Assembly (NCBI GenBank): GCA_024235095.1
Contig: JACKNC010000001.1
Location: forward strand, 558,001 to 622,000
Length of the DNA stretch: 64,000 nucleotides
Direction: 5' to 3'
Source: Gammaproteobacteria bacterium
GTDB taxonomy: Bacteria; Pseudomonadota; Gammaproteobacteria; Competibacterales; Competibacteraceae
The position numbers and the translations under genes are program-made. Position 1 is the first letter of the stretch, and each line of letters begins with the position of its first letter. Positions 50,535 to 59,736 of this stretch are shown piece after piece. The notes under the pieces were generated by a model. That model searched no databases and was not told the origin of the DNA. It saw only the letters and a program-made list of their open reading frames with translations.

Positions 50535-52052
50535 ATGCTGTCGGAACTGCCTCTGTTGAGTCTCGTTATCTGGTTCCCGATCCTGGGCGGCATTGCGGTG
50601 TTGTTCGTGGGTGACGAAAACCCCGCGCGCGCCAAGGCGCTGGCCCTGACGGTCGCGATCCTGAGTTTTCTGATCGGTATCCCACTGTTTTCGTCGTTTG
50701 ACGCCACCACGGCGTCCATGCAATTCCAGGAATTCGTGCCGTGGATTCCCATGTTCAGCGTCAATTACCATCTGGGTGTTGATGGGTTCTCCATGCCGTT
50801 GATCCTGCTGACTGCGTTCATGACCGTGCTGGTGGTGATCGCCGGCTGGGAAGTGGTGCAGTACCGGATTGCCCAGTACCTGGCGGCGTTCCTGATCATG
50901 GAAGGGTTGATGATCGGGGTGTTTGCCGCGCTGGATGCGATTCTATTCTATGTGTTCTTCGAGGCGATGCTAATCCCGATGTTTCTGATCATTGGTATTT
51001 GGGGCGGGCCGCGCCGAGTGTATGCGACGATCAAGTTTTTCCTGTACACCTTCCTTGGTTCGGTGTTCATGCTGATTGCTCTGATCTACCTGTACAACCA
51101 ATCGAGCAGCTTTGAGATTCTCGATTTCCACAAGCTGCCGCTGAGCCTGACCGAACAGGTGCTGATCTTCTTCGCCTTCCTGCTGGGTTTTTCGGTTAAG
51201 GTGCCGATGTGGCCGGTGCATACCTGGTTACCGGATGCTCACGTTGAGGCGCCGACCGGAGGGTCTGTGATTCTGGCGGCGATTACTTTGAAGATTGGCG
51301 GTTATGGTTTCCTGCGGTTTGCCCTGCCGATTACCCCAGATGCCGCCGGGACGCTGGACTGGTTGGTGATTACGCTGTCGCTGATCGCCGTGGTCTATAT
51401 CGGTCTGGTAGCCCTGATTCAGCAGGATATGAAGAAGCTGATCGCCTATTCTTCCATCGCACACATGGGGTTTGTAACGCTGGGCTTCTTCATCGTGTTC
51501 AGCATCTATCGCGATACGGGCAGCCTGAGCGGCGCGGCTATGGGCATTGAAGGCAGCATGGTGCAGATGGTGTCACATGGCTTCATTTCCGGCGCGTTGT
51601 TCCTGTGCGTCGGCGTGCTGTACGACCGGGTGCATTCCCGTCAGATCAGGGATTACGGCGGCGTCGTCAATACTATGCCGATTTTTGCCGCTTTTATGGT
51701 GTTGTTTGGCATGGCCAACGCCGGGTTGCCCGGCACTTCAGGATTCGTTGGCGAATTTATGGTGATTCTCAGCAGCTTCAAGGCTAGTTTCTGGATCGCT
51801 TTTTTGGCTTGCACCACCCTGATCCTAGGTGCGGCCTATACCCTGTGGCTAGTCAAACGGGTGATCTTTGGCGAAATCGGCAACAGCCATGTCGCTGAAC
51901 TGAAAGACGTGAGCACCCGTGAAATCATCATGCTGAGTCTGCTGGCGGCGGCGGTGCTGCTGCTCGGGGTTTGGCCAGATCCACTGACCTCGGTGATGCA
52001 TACCTCTGTGGATAATCTGCTTCAGCAGGTTACCGCATCCAAGTTATTGTAA
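50535..52052 (+). CDS. nuoM: NADH:quinone oxidoreductase subunit M
   Basis: 505 residues, 14 helices, antiporter-like. The channel motif KVPMWPVHTWLPDAHVEAPT is near residue 225, and KKLIAYSSIAHMGFVTLG near residue 300. Normal length. Confidence 0.97.
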   Translation: MLSELPLLSLVIWFPILGGIAVLFVGDENPARAKALALTVAILSFLIGIPLFSSFDATTASMQFQEFVPWIPMFSVNYHLGVDGFSMPLILLTAFMTVLVVIAGWEVVQYRIAQYLAAFLIMEGLMIGVFAALDAILFYVFFEAMLIPMFLIIGIWGGPRRVYATIKFFLYTFLGSVFMLIALIYLYNQSSSFEILDFHKLPLSLTEQVLIFFAFLLGFSVKVPMWPVHTWLPDAHVEAPTGGSVILAAITLKIGGYGFLRFALPITPDAAGTLDWLVITLSLIAVVYIGLVALIQQDMKKLIAYSSIAHMGFVTLGFFIVFSIYRDTGSLSGAAMGIEGSMVQMVSHGFISGALFLCVGVLYDRVHSRQIRDYGGVVNTMPIFAAFMVLFGMANAGLPGTSGFVGEFMVILSSFKASFWIAFLACTTLILGAAYTLWLVKRVIFGEIGNSHVAELKDVSTREIIMLSLLAAAVLLLGVWPDPLTSVMHTSVDNLLQQVTASKLL

Positions 52053-52094
52053 TTGTTCCTTGCAGAGAAGAAATCGGAGAATAGGGATAATCCA

Positions 52095-53537
52095 ATGAAT
52101 TTCGTCGCCCCTGATTTCATGCCGGTTCTGCCGGAACTGTTCGTACTAACTCTGGCCTGTTTGCTCCTGGTCATTGATGCGTTCCTGGAACAACGGCAAC
52201 GACACATTACCTACGGATTGGCGCAGCTCACCCTATTGGGCGCGGCGCTGTTGACCCTGGTGACTTACGCCCATGCGCCGGTGACCACTATGTTTGGTCA
52301 TTACATCAAGGATGCAATGGGTGATTTGCTCAAGTTGTTCATTTATCTCGCCACCGCCGCTGGGTTTCTGTACTCGCGCGATTATCTGCGTCAGCGTGAC
52401 CTGTTCAAGGGCGAGTATTATGTGTTGGGCCTGTTTGGGGTGCTGGGCATGATGATCATGGTGTCAGCGCACAGCCTGCTCACCGTGTATCTGGGCCTGG
52501 AATTGCTCTCGTTGTCCTTGTATGCGCTGGTGGCGACCGACCGTGACTCCCCGGTCGCCTCCGAGGCGGCTATGAAGTACTTCGTGTTGGGTTCATTGGC
52601 CTCCGGGATGTTGCTGTACGGGATTTCGATGATTTACGGCGCGACCGGCAGCATCGATCTCCAGGTCGTGGCCGATGTGGTGGCCGGCCAGGGCATGGAA
52701 AACTTGGTGCTGGTGTTTGGACTGGTGTTTCTGGTCGTCGGCTTGGCGTTCAAGCTGGGTGCCGTGCCGTTCCACATGTGGGTGCCGGATGTTTATCAGG
52801 GTGCCCCCACCTCGGTCACGTTGTACATTGGTTCAGCGCCCAAGCTGGCGGCCTTTGCTCTGATCATGCGGGTTCTGGTCGATGGTCTAGGTACGTTGCA
52901 GGGTGACTGGCGGGAGATGCTGATTATTCTGGCGGTGCTGTCGATGGCTGTTGGCAATCTGGTCGCGATCGTCCAAAGTAACATTAAGCGGATGCTGGCC
53001 TACTCGACTATTTCCCATGTCGGTTTTCTGTTGCTCGGTATTCTAGCCGGCACCGCTGAGGGTTACGCAGCGTCCATGTTTTACGCTATCGTCTATGTGT
53101 TGATGGCGGTGGGAGCGTTCGGCATGGTCATCCTGTTGAGCCGCACTGGCTTTGAGGCGGAGAACATTGATGATTTCAAAGGCTTGAATGATCGTAATCC
53201 ATGGTTGGCATTCCTGATGATGATGATCATGATGTCCATGGCCGGCGTGCCGTTTTTGGCGGGGTTTTATGCCAAATGGGTGGTGTTGCAGGCGGTGGTG
53301 GACATCGGCTTGGTCTGGTTGGCGCTGGTGGGTGTGGTGTTCTCGGTGATCGGCGCTTTCTACTATCTGCGGGTGGTCAAATGCATCTACTTCGACAAGT
53401 CCGAGGCGGGCGAGCCGGAGATTGAAATGAGTCGGGATACGGAGATCGTGATCAGCGCGAACGGTTTGTTGTTAGTATTGCTCGGCTTGTATCCGACAGC
53501 CTTGATGACTTGGTGCGCGACGGCGATGCTGAATTGA
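52095..53537 (+). CDS. nuoN: NADH:quinone oxidoreductase subunit N
   Basis: 480 residues from the ATG at 52095, with an AGGGA site 7 bases upstream. Antiporter-like; the GLAFKLGAVPFHMWVPDVYQGAPT channel segment lies near residue 225. The last nuo gene, 4 bp before the DUF2818 gene. Confidence 0.97.
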   Translation: MNFVAPDFMPVLPELFVLTLACLLLVIDAFLEQRQRHITYGLAQLTLLGAALLTLVTYAHAPVTTMFGHYIKDAMGDLLKLFIYLATAAGFLYSRDYLRQRDLFKGEYYVLGLFGVLGMMIMVSAHSLLTVYLGLELLSLSLYALVATDRDSPVASEAAMKYFVLGSLASGMLLYGISMIYGATGSIDLQVVADVVAGQGMENLVLVFGLVFLVVGLAFKLGAVPFHMWVPDVYQGAPTSVTLYIGSAPKLAAFALIMRVLVDGLGTLQGDWREMLIILAVLSMAVGNLVAIVQSNIKRMLAYSTISHVGFLLLGILAGTAEGYAASMFYAIVYVLMAVGAFGMVILLSRTGFEAENIDDFKGLNDRNPWLAFLMMMIMMSMAGVPFLAGFYAKWVVLQAVVDIGLVWLALVGVVFSVIGAFYYLRVVKCIYFDKSEAGEPEIEMSRDTEIVISANGLLLVLLGLYPTALMTWCATAMLN

Positions 53538-53541
53538 CCGG

Positions 53542-53889
53542 ATGACGCAAAGCCTGATTGTCGGTCTGTGGCTGGTGTTGGCGGCGGTTGCCGCTAACCT
53601 GCCTTGGTTGACCGAACGCTGGTGGTTTGTAATCGCCCGCCTTGATCGGCGGGCGAAGCCGTTTTGGTTGCGGCTCATCGAATGGGGTCTGTTGTATGGT
53701 CTGATCATCGGTATCGGGTTGGGGCTGGAATATAAGGCGACCGGCGCGATGCATGAACGGGACTGGGAGTTTTACACGGTGACGCTGTGTCTGTTCGCGG
53801 TCAGCGCGCTACCTGGATTTATTTATCGCTATCAGCTGAGGCGATTGCTGGAACAGGCGGGGCGTACTTGTACTCAGAGAACAGAGTGA
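53542..53889 (+). CDS. DUF2818-family membrane protein
   Basis: 115 residues with three predicted membrane helices (about 5-22, 47-67, 80-98). The family regularly follows nuoN in beta- and gammaproteobacteria, which suggests a role in assembling or stabilising complex I (inference from position). The characteristic start is VGLWLVLAAVAANLPWLTERWWF. It is 4 bp after nuoN, so co-transcribed. Confidence 0.85.
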   Translation: MTQSLIVGLWLVLAAVAANLPWLTERWWFVIARLDRRAKPFWLRLIEWGLLYGLIIGIGLGLEYKATGAMHERDWEFYTVTLCLFAVSALPGFIYRYQLRRLLEQAGRTCTQRTE

Positions 53890-53911
53890 AAGATAGCGGT
53901 AACCTGTTTGC

Positions 53912-53939
53912 TGCACTGCAATATAACTCGGGGTATAAT
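53912..53939 (+). promoter_or_regulatory. candidate promoter for prkB
   Basis: A perfect -10 TATAAT (53934-53939) lies 33 bp before the prkB ATG. A weak -35-like TGCACT (53912-53917) is 16 bp upstream; TTGCTG four bases earlier gives a spacing of 20. An isolated promoter here would separate prkB from the nuo operon. Confidence 0.4.
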
Positions 53940-53972
53940 TAAAGCCGCTTGAATTCACTTCGCGGAGCGGCC

Positions 53973-54842
53973 ATGTCCAAACAGCATCCGATTATCGCTA
54001 TTACCGGTTCGTCCGGCGCTGGCACCTCAACGGTTCGGGTCGCGATGGAACACATCTTTCGGCGGGACGGGATCAATGCCGCGATTGTCGAAGGTGACAG
54101 CTTTCACCGTTACGACCGCGAGGAGATGCAGCGACAGGTCGATCTAGCATTGCAAGAAGGTCGTAATTTCAGTCACTTCGGCCCCGAGGGTAATCTGTTC
54201 GACCGGCTGGAATCTCTGTTCATGGAATACAGTGAGCGGGGAACCGGGTTGCGGCGCTATTATCTCCATGATCAAGCGGAAGCCGATCGCTACGGCCAGA
54301 AGCCCGGCATTTTTACGCCCTGGACCTTGTTACCGCCTGGCAGCGACCTGTTGTTCTACGAGGGACTGCATGGCGGGGTCATCACCGATAAAGTCAATGT
54401 GGCGCGTTATGTCGACTTGCTGATTGGCGTGACGCCCATCGTCAATCTGGAATGGATCCAGAAAATCCATCGTGACACCGCCGAACGAGGATATAGCGCT
54501 GAAGCCGTAACCGATACCATTCTGCGGCGGATGTATGATTACACCCATTACATCGTGCCGCAATTCTCCTGCACCGATATTAATTTCCAGCGGGTGCCAA
54601 CGGTGGATACCTCTAATCCTTTCAGCGCCCGCGATATTCCAACCCTGGATGAGAGTTTCGTAGTGATCCGCTTCAAGGAGCCGCGTAAAACCCATCCGGA
54701 TTTTCATTATCTCCTACATATGATCCACGACTCATTCATGTCGCGTCGCAATACCATTGTGGTCCCGGGCGGCAAGATGGGTTTTGCCATGGAACTGATC
54801 CTCCAACCTTTGATCGAGCAGCTGATCCGCCGGGAGTATTGA
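53973..54842 (+). CDS. prkB: phosphoribulokinase
   Basis: 289 residues from the ATG at 53973, with GGAG 5 bases upstream; the frame open before it is not conserved. Walker A is GSSGAGTST (12-20). The chain contains FHRYDREEM, the GPEGNLFDRLE region and a VVPGGKMGFAMELIL end, all of the proteobacterial octameric phosphoribulokinase. It phosphorylates ribulose 5-phosphate for CO2 fixation by RuBisCO; no RuBisCO gene is in the window. Its last 111 bp overlap the convergent EamA gene. Confidence 0.95.
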   Translation: MSKQHPIIAITGSSGAGTSTVRVAMEHIFRRDGINAAIVEGDSFHRYDREEMQRQVDLALQEGRNFSHFGPEGNLFDRLESLFMEYSERGTGLRRYYLHDQAEADRYGQKPGIFTPWTLLPPGSDLLFYEGLHGGVITDKVNVARYVDLLIGVTPIVNLEWIQKIHRDTAERGYSAEAVTDTILRRMYDYTHYIVPQFSCTDINFQRVPTVDTSNPFSARDIPTLDESFVVIRFKEPRKTHPDFHYLLHMIHDSFMSRRNTIVVPGGKMGFAMELILQPLIEQLIRREY

Positions 54843-55718
54843 AGGGTTTCCGGTTTCTCCAGGCGAAGATTCAGACGCCCGCAGAGTAATCACCGCGACG
54901 CCTGCCAGCGTCATCAACCCGCCCAGCAGCAATTTCCAGGTCGGCTGATCGCCCCACACCATTACGCCCAGTAAGACCGCCAGCACCGGCGCCAGCAACA
55001 ATAATGGCGTGATCAGGCTGACCGGATAACGGGTCAACAGATAATAGACAATACCGTGCCCCACTAGCGAAGCGCCAACGGCCGAATAGACCGGCATGGC
55101 AAAATCCAGCCAGTTTGCGGTGCGCAACGCTTCAACTTGTCCCTGTTCCAGTAGCAGCGATAACAACAACAGATTCGGAGCAGCTACCGCACCGATCCAG
55201 GCTTGTAGTGTAAAAACGCTGACGCTCGATAAACGGCGCATCAAAATCGTCGCAATCGCCATGACCAGCGAAGCGCCAGCGATCCACGCCAAGGCGTCCA
55301 GATGGGCAATTACCGTCGGATCGAAGCCAATAATCATCACACCGGCAAAGGCGGCCGCGATTCCGCCAATTCGCCAACGGTCCAACCGCTCACCTAGCCA
55401 TACCACCGCCAGCAGCGCCGAGAAAGGGACATAGAGCTGCGCGGCGATCGCCACTGAAGAAATGTCGCCGCTGACATCCAACCCAATGAAAATCATACTG
55501 AAATGAAAGACACCCAACAGAAAACTGATTTCCAGCACCGGCCGCATTTTTCCCGGAAACCAGCGCAACCAGGGCCATAGCAGCAGAATCAGCACCGTGA
55601 AGCGCAGAGTAGAGAACATCAGCGGCGGAAAATGCTCGACGCCCGCTTTTCCCGCCAGGAAATTCAGCGACCAAGCCACATTTGCCAGCAGCGCCAGCAA
55701 CAAGTCACCCGGTTTCAC
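54732..55718 (-). CDS. EamA-family (drug/metabolite) membrane exporter
   Basis: 328 residues with ten membrane helices in two repeated halves (DMT superfamily), the first repeat starting AWSLNFLAGKAG and the second at about residue 140. Substrates in this family range from amino acids to cysteine metabolites; none can be named. The last 37 codons run antisense over the 3' end of prkB, adding a hydrophilic tail not expected in the family. The stop is at the far side of that overlap. Confidence 0.85.
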   Translation of the reverse strand: MKPGDLLLALLANVAWSLNFLAGKAGVEHFPPLMFSTLRFTVLILLLWPWLRWFPGKMRPVLEISFLLGVFHFSMIFIGLDVSGDISSVAIAAQLYVPFSALLAVVWLGERLDRWRIGGIAAAFAGVMIIGFDPTVIAHLDALAWIAGASLVMAIATILMRRLSSVSVFTLQAWIGAVAAPNLLLLSLLLEQGQVEALRTANWLDFAMPVYSAVGASLVGHGIVYYLLTRYPVSLITPLLLLAPVLAVLLGVMVWGDQPTWKLLLGGLMTLAGVAVITLRASESSPGETGNPSILPADQLLDQRLEDQFHGKTHLAARDHNGIATRHE

Positions 55719-55751
55719 AGGCAGCGCCAGGTAAGACGCGCCAATCCGGGT

Positions 55752-58619
55752 TTAGACCTCCTCACGGCGCCACTCGGTTTGCAGGGCATTCAGGAACCGG
55801 GCATCCAGTTCCGCTTCCTCTTCAGTAGGTAAAGCGCCCGTCAGACACCATTGCTCACGTAATGCTTTCGAATCGTAAAGCGCCTCAGGTTTGGTGACGT
55901 CCCCGGCCAAGGAGGCCGACAGCCGAGCGACCTGGTATTCCATCCGCATCTGAGCAAAAGCGGGCGGCGATTCCATTCCTGCAACGATCTCCATGCAGAC
56001 ACACCAGATCTTCTTGCGTTCCAGGTTGTGCTCCAGCTCCGTGCGGAGTTGCTTCACTTGTTCGGGGGGGGCGGTCAGCGCCTGACAGACCCGGTCGAAC
56101 CGGTGTTGCAGCGATTCCTTCAACGATTCTGGTAGTTCCGGCAATGTCGCCCATTCCTGTCGCACAGCTTCCAACACCGCAGCATCTACCGGCTGCGTTA
56201 TGAGTAGCGCCTCCAATCGGCCGCACAACCGCGAGTATTGATGTAAGTGCTGGAAAACTTGCTCGTCACGGTTTCGGCGCAGCGCCTGTTCATGGCCGGT
56301 AAACTGGCGAACAGCGCTCTCAAAGCGCTGTTCAAGGATGCGTTGTTCCGTCCGGGGTATGGAGCCAATAGCGCCCCACGCCTGCTGGACCGCCTGCAAT
56401 CGCGCCTGCGCTTGCGGCAGATGTTCGTGATCGACCTCGACCAGTGCTTCGATTTCCTCGCATAGCGCCTGTTTGCTGGCTAGGTGGGCCTGGCGTTCGT
56501 TATCAGCAGCTTGATGTTCCGCTTGGCGGCGGGCGAAGACTGCGTCACATGCGGCGCGAAATGCTTTCCAAAGGGATTGTTCCTGGCGAGGCGATGCTTG
56601 CACGGTCGGCGGCCATTCCGCCTGGGCGCGCTTAGCGGTTTCGATAGCGACGCGCAGATCAGTGCTGTCCATGACCCCCTGAACCTGATCGATGAGTTGC
56701 TGGCGACGTTGCACTTCACGATCACGCTCAGCGTCCAAATGGGTGTCCAGGCGTTGTAAAACCCGTTGAAAGCGACGATCCAGAGGTTTGCGGTCGGTGC
56801 GGTTGACCGGACCCAGTTTGTACCATTGTTCCTGTGCGCGGCGACGCACCCGGTCGGCTTCCCGCCAGTCAACCTGTTGCCAGTCTGTAGTCACTTCAAA
56901 CTGTTCCAGGTGGGCGCACAGCGCGGATTTTTGCGCAAAATGCTGCTGGCGCTCACGCGCCTGAGCTTCAAAATGAGCCTGACAAGGCGCATAAGCACGT
57001 TCGCAGGTGCTGTTAAATCGCTTCCAGAGTGCTTTGGGCGCTGCGCCTTCCTGATGATCCAGCGCCTTCCAGGCATCGCGAGCCTGTTGAATGCGCCGCG
57101 CAATTTCGGTAGGGTCAATGTCCAGGCCAATCAATTCCTGAGCGGTAGCGCATAATTGTTCGCGCGCCTGATGAGCGCCCCAGCGCCGCCAGTCGCGCAG
57201 CTTGCCCAGTTGCGCGGCGCAGCTTTGCAGGCGCTCCTCGATTTGTCCCATCTGCGCCCGGCTTAACCCAATATTCTGTTTAAGCTGCCGGCGGGCTTGT
57301 TCTTGAAGGTCCGTTGCTTGTTGTGATTCACCGTTTTCGATCGCAGCCTCGAGTTGCGCGGTCACTTCTTGAAGTTCCTGCCATTCCCGATCGCGCTCCT
57401 GAAGCTGACGCTGTATCCGAGCGCGCAATTTATCGAGGAGGCTATCAAATTCATTCTGCAATTCAGCAGCTAACGTGCGAGATTCGGGGCGTTCCAAGGA
57501 GTCCCATTGCTTGCGTAAGGGGGTGATGTCGGTTTCCTGGACTTCACTGGGTTGCTTCAACAGTTTTTCCATCTGTTGCAAGACTTCGCGCAGGCGATTA
57601 GCGTGAACCTGGTTGTGTTGCAAGATGCGCTCCTGCTCGTGAATAGCGGCGACCAGTTCCTGAAAGCGTTGTTCCAGCCGCCGACCCTCACTATCCTGGA
57701 CGGCACCAAAATACGCCCAAGCGGCGGGCGCTTCGCGAGTTCCATACTGGATGGCGGCTATAAGTTCGGCGCTGGATTCGCCTTGTTGGCGCAACCGCTC
57801 CAGCAGGTTTTCCAGTGAGGCAATCAGTTCCAGACGTTGGGTCCGGCGATTGGCGCTGGTCTGTCGTTCAACTAGAAAGCGTTCCCGTGCTTGGTTATAG
57901 CGCTCCCGCTGTTCCGGGGAAGTCCCGGTTTCATGGCTTCGCCATTCCTGATCCAGCTTCGGGAACCGACCCGCATTAAGCCCGCTTTCACCATCCCAGC
58001 GCAGGTTTTCCATTTCATTGCACAGCCGTTCGAGGCACGCCGCTTGGGCCTGAGCTGTTTGATGGGCGTCCAGTCGCTCTTTGGCCTGGCGATAGACGCG
58101 CTTGTCGCGGTTGCGGCTTTGGCGAACCACCTGCTCGAGTAGTTCGAGATCCTGTACCCGCTCCAGCGCGGCCAGACGCATATCCAGATGCGCGTTTTGC
58201 GCAGCGATCTCGGCCAGAGCCGTTTCTGATGTAACCTGTTCCAGCGCGGCCAGACGCAGCTCTGGTTCAACCGCGTGGCGCAACAGGAACTCAATCAGCA
58301 TCGGATCAGCGCTCTGGCGCAAGCGTTCCAACCGCTCGGCCAGCGGCGGCCCTTCGACAACCTTGCCGGCCAGCAGGCGGTGATACTGGTCTTGGGCGGC
58401 AGCGCGCACTTCCAGGTTCGCCTCTTCACGAGCAAGCATCTGGAGCAGGTCGAGATCATCGAGACGCGCCAGCGCAGCGCAACGAATCGCAGGATCAGCA
58501 TCGCGCCGCGCTAGTTCAGTCAATGTCGGGTCAGTCGGCTCCAGCCCCTGCAAAGCCTGTTTGCGGGTCTCGGGATCAGTGTGTTGCCACTTGGGCTTGA
58601 GAAAACGGCTCAGGATCAT
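55752..58619 (-). CDS. giant DUF349-repeat coiled-coil protein
   Basis: 955 residues, very rich in Gln, Glu, Arg and Leu, almost all helical. Residues 1-190 look like HEAT-type repeats (LTELARRDADPAIRCAALARL and similar units). From about 190 onward several DUF349 repeats follow, each with a conserved W and helix pairs (for example AREQLCATAQELIGLDIDP, then a W-containing helix). DUF349 proteins are cytoplasmic and of unknown function, some linked to cell envelope or RNA. The gene is single, 33 bp from the EamA gene. Confidence 0.85.
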   Translation of the reverse strand: MILSRFLKPKWQHTDPETRKQALQGLEPTDPTLTELARRDADPAIRCAALARLDDLDLLQMLAREEANLEVRAAAQDQYHRLLAGKVVEGPPLAERLERLRQSADPMLIEFLLRHAVEPELRLAALEQVTSETALAEIAAQNAHLDMRLAALERVQDLELLEQVVRQSRNRDKRVYRQAKERLDAHQTAQAQAACLERLCNEMENLRWDGESGLNAGRFPKLDQEWRSHETGTSPEQRERYNQARERFLVERQTSANRRTQRLELIASLENLLERLRQQGESSAELIAAIQYGTREAPAAWAYFGAVQDSEGRRLEQRFQELVAAIHEQERILQHNQVHANRLREVLQQMEKLLKQPSEVQETDITPLRKQWDSLERPESRTLAAELQNEFDSLLDKLRARIQRQLQERDREWQELQEVTAQLEAAIENGESQQATDLQEQARRQLKQNIGLSRAQMGQIEERLQSCAAQLGKLRDWRRWGAHQAREQLCATAQELIGLDIDPTEIARRIQQARDAWKALDHQEGAAPKALWKRFNSTCERAYAPCQAHFEAQARERQQHFAQKSALCAHLEQFEVTTDWQQVDWREADRVRRRAQEQWYKLGPVNRTDRKPLDRRFQRVLQRLDTHLDAERDREVQRRQQLIDQVQGVMDSTDLRVAIETAKRAQAEWPPTVQASPRQEQSLWKAFRAACDAVFARRQAEHQAADNERQAHLASKQALCEEIEALVEVDHEHLPQAQARLQAVQQAWGAIGSIPRTEQRILEQRFESAVRQFTGHEQALRRNRDEQVFQHLHQYSRLCGRLEALLITQPVDAAVLEAVRQEWATLPELPESLKESLQHRFDRVCQALTAPPEQVKQLRTELEHNLERKKIWCVCMEIVAGMESPPAFAQMRMEYQVARLSASLAGDVTKPEALYDSKALREQWCLTGALPTEEEAELDARFLNALQTEWRREEV

Positions 58620-58829
58620 GGGGTGATCAGCATGATTGCAGAGTAGTGGGGAGATGTTGCCGGCCAGGATAAGGTCGGATCAACTGATGATTAATGCACT
58701 ACTTTATCATATCCAGTGATAAGCCGTGGCCTTGGCATTAGGATGTTTGCACTAGTTTTGCCTGTTACATTGATTTCAGGTTAAACCGATGGAGCAAAAT
58801 TCGGATAATAGTCCGAAGAGGAGTGAACA

Positions 58830-59258
58830 ATGAACGGGCAAACAATTAAGAACCTTCCCGAGGCCCTGGATCACCTGGAACAGATTTTTGAGGGGCGCGT
58901 CTTGCGGGCGTTAAGGCGTCTGGGCGTGCCGACCCGTGATGATTTACAGGGCATTGCCCGACGGTTGCAAGAGATCAATGAGCAAATCAGGGAACTGGCA
59001 GGCGACCGGCAGACGATCATGACCGCCCAGGCAGCGAACTTTGATGATTTGAAACTGATCACTGGGATCGGGCCGGTGCTGGAAAACAAATTGAATGCCG
59101 CCGGCATCCAGCGCTATGAACAGATTGCCGCGTTGACCGGTGCGGACATCGAAAAACTGGAAACCGAGGTGATTCACCTGAATGGGCGCATTCGTCGCGA
59201 TGGCTGGATCGGTCAAGCGAAAGAATTACATGTAAAAAAGTACGGGGAGTTAACGTAG
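58830..59258 (+). CDS. phasin-like protein fused to a helix-hairpin-helix domain
   Basis: 142 residues. The N-terminal part (8-60; IFEGRVLRALRRLGVPTRDDLQGIARRLQEI) closely resembles the PhaI/PhaF granule-associated proteins. Residues about 73-105 form a helix-hairpin-helix with LKLITGIGPVLENKLNAAGI, a DNA-binding type also seen in ribosomal or structural proteins. PhaF-like proteins link polyhydroxyalkanoate granules to DNA, so a similar bridging role is plausible (inference). A ribosome site GAGGAG precedes the start. Confidence 0.82.
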   Translation: MNGQTIKNLPEALDHLEQIFEGRVLRALRRLGVPTRDDLQGIARRLQEINEQIRELAGDRQTIMTAQAANFDDLKLITGIGPVLENKLNAAGIQRYEQIAALTGADIEKLETEVIHLNGRIRRDGWIGQAKELHVKKYGELT

Positions 59259-59276
59259 ATCGGTGGTCGCTATGCA

Positions 59277-59303
59277 CTCCCCTCGCCCGTTAGGGGGGAG
59301 GGG
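59277..59303. repeat. C/G-rich inverted repeat between convergent genes
   Basis: CCCCTC (59279-59284) pairs with GAGGGG (59298-59303) between the convergent phasin-HhH and DUF465 genes. It may act as a bidirectional terminator without a T-run, or be a dispersed repeat copy related to the one at 33574-33645 (shared CTCCCCTCGC start). Confidence 0.5.
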
Positions 59304-59320
59304 CCGGAGGATGGATCGGC

Positions 59321-59527
59321 TTAGGCGTTCAGGTCGGGAATGATCTTGCTTTCCAGATGGGCGATCATGTCTTTAAGCATGAGTTTGCGTTTTTTGAGAC
59401 GTTTTAGTTCCAGTTCGTCGACCAGAGGGTCTTTGGCCAGGCGGGCGATCACATCGTCCAGGTCGCGGTGCTCGACGCGCAATTCGACGAGCCGGTGTTT
59501 GTAATGTTCGATGTCATGGGTCTCCAT
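59321..59527 (-). CDS. YdcH/DUF465-family small protein
   Basis: 68 residues from the ATG at 59527; the longer open frame upstream is not conserved in type. It is a helical hairpin of charged residues with the DUF465 features HRDLDDVIARLAKDP near the middle and LKRLKKRKLMLKDMI near the end. The function is unknown. A ribosome site GGAGAA is upstream. Confidence 0.85.
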   Translation of the reverse strand: METHDIEHYKHRLVELRVEHRDLDDVIARLAKDPLVDELELKRLKKRKLMLKDMIAHLESKIIPDLNA

Positions 59528-59736
59528 AGGTGGAGTTCTCCGAAAAATGGCGGGGTCTGGTTTGTCCGGCACAGCCAACAGGGTCCGGGCGGGTTCCCGA
59601 CACACGGCTTTCGCGGTGGTCATGGAAACGGAGTCTAGTCCGCTGGCGAACCGGCGGCAAGCCATCCGCCTGACGCTATTACGGGGAATTTCGGGTAAAG
59701 TTCCCGGTTGCACAACCGGTTCCCGGAGACTCAGAG

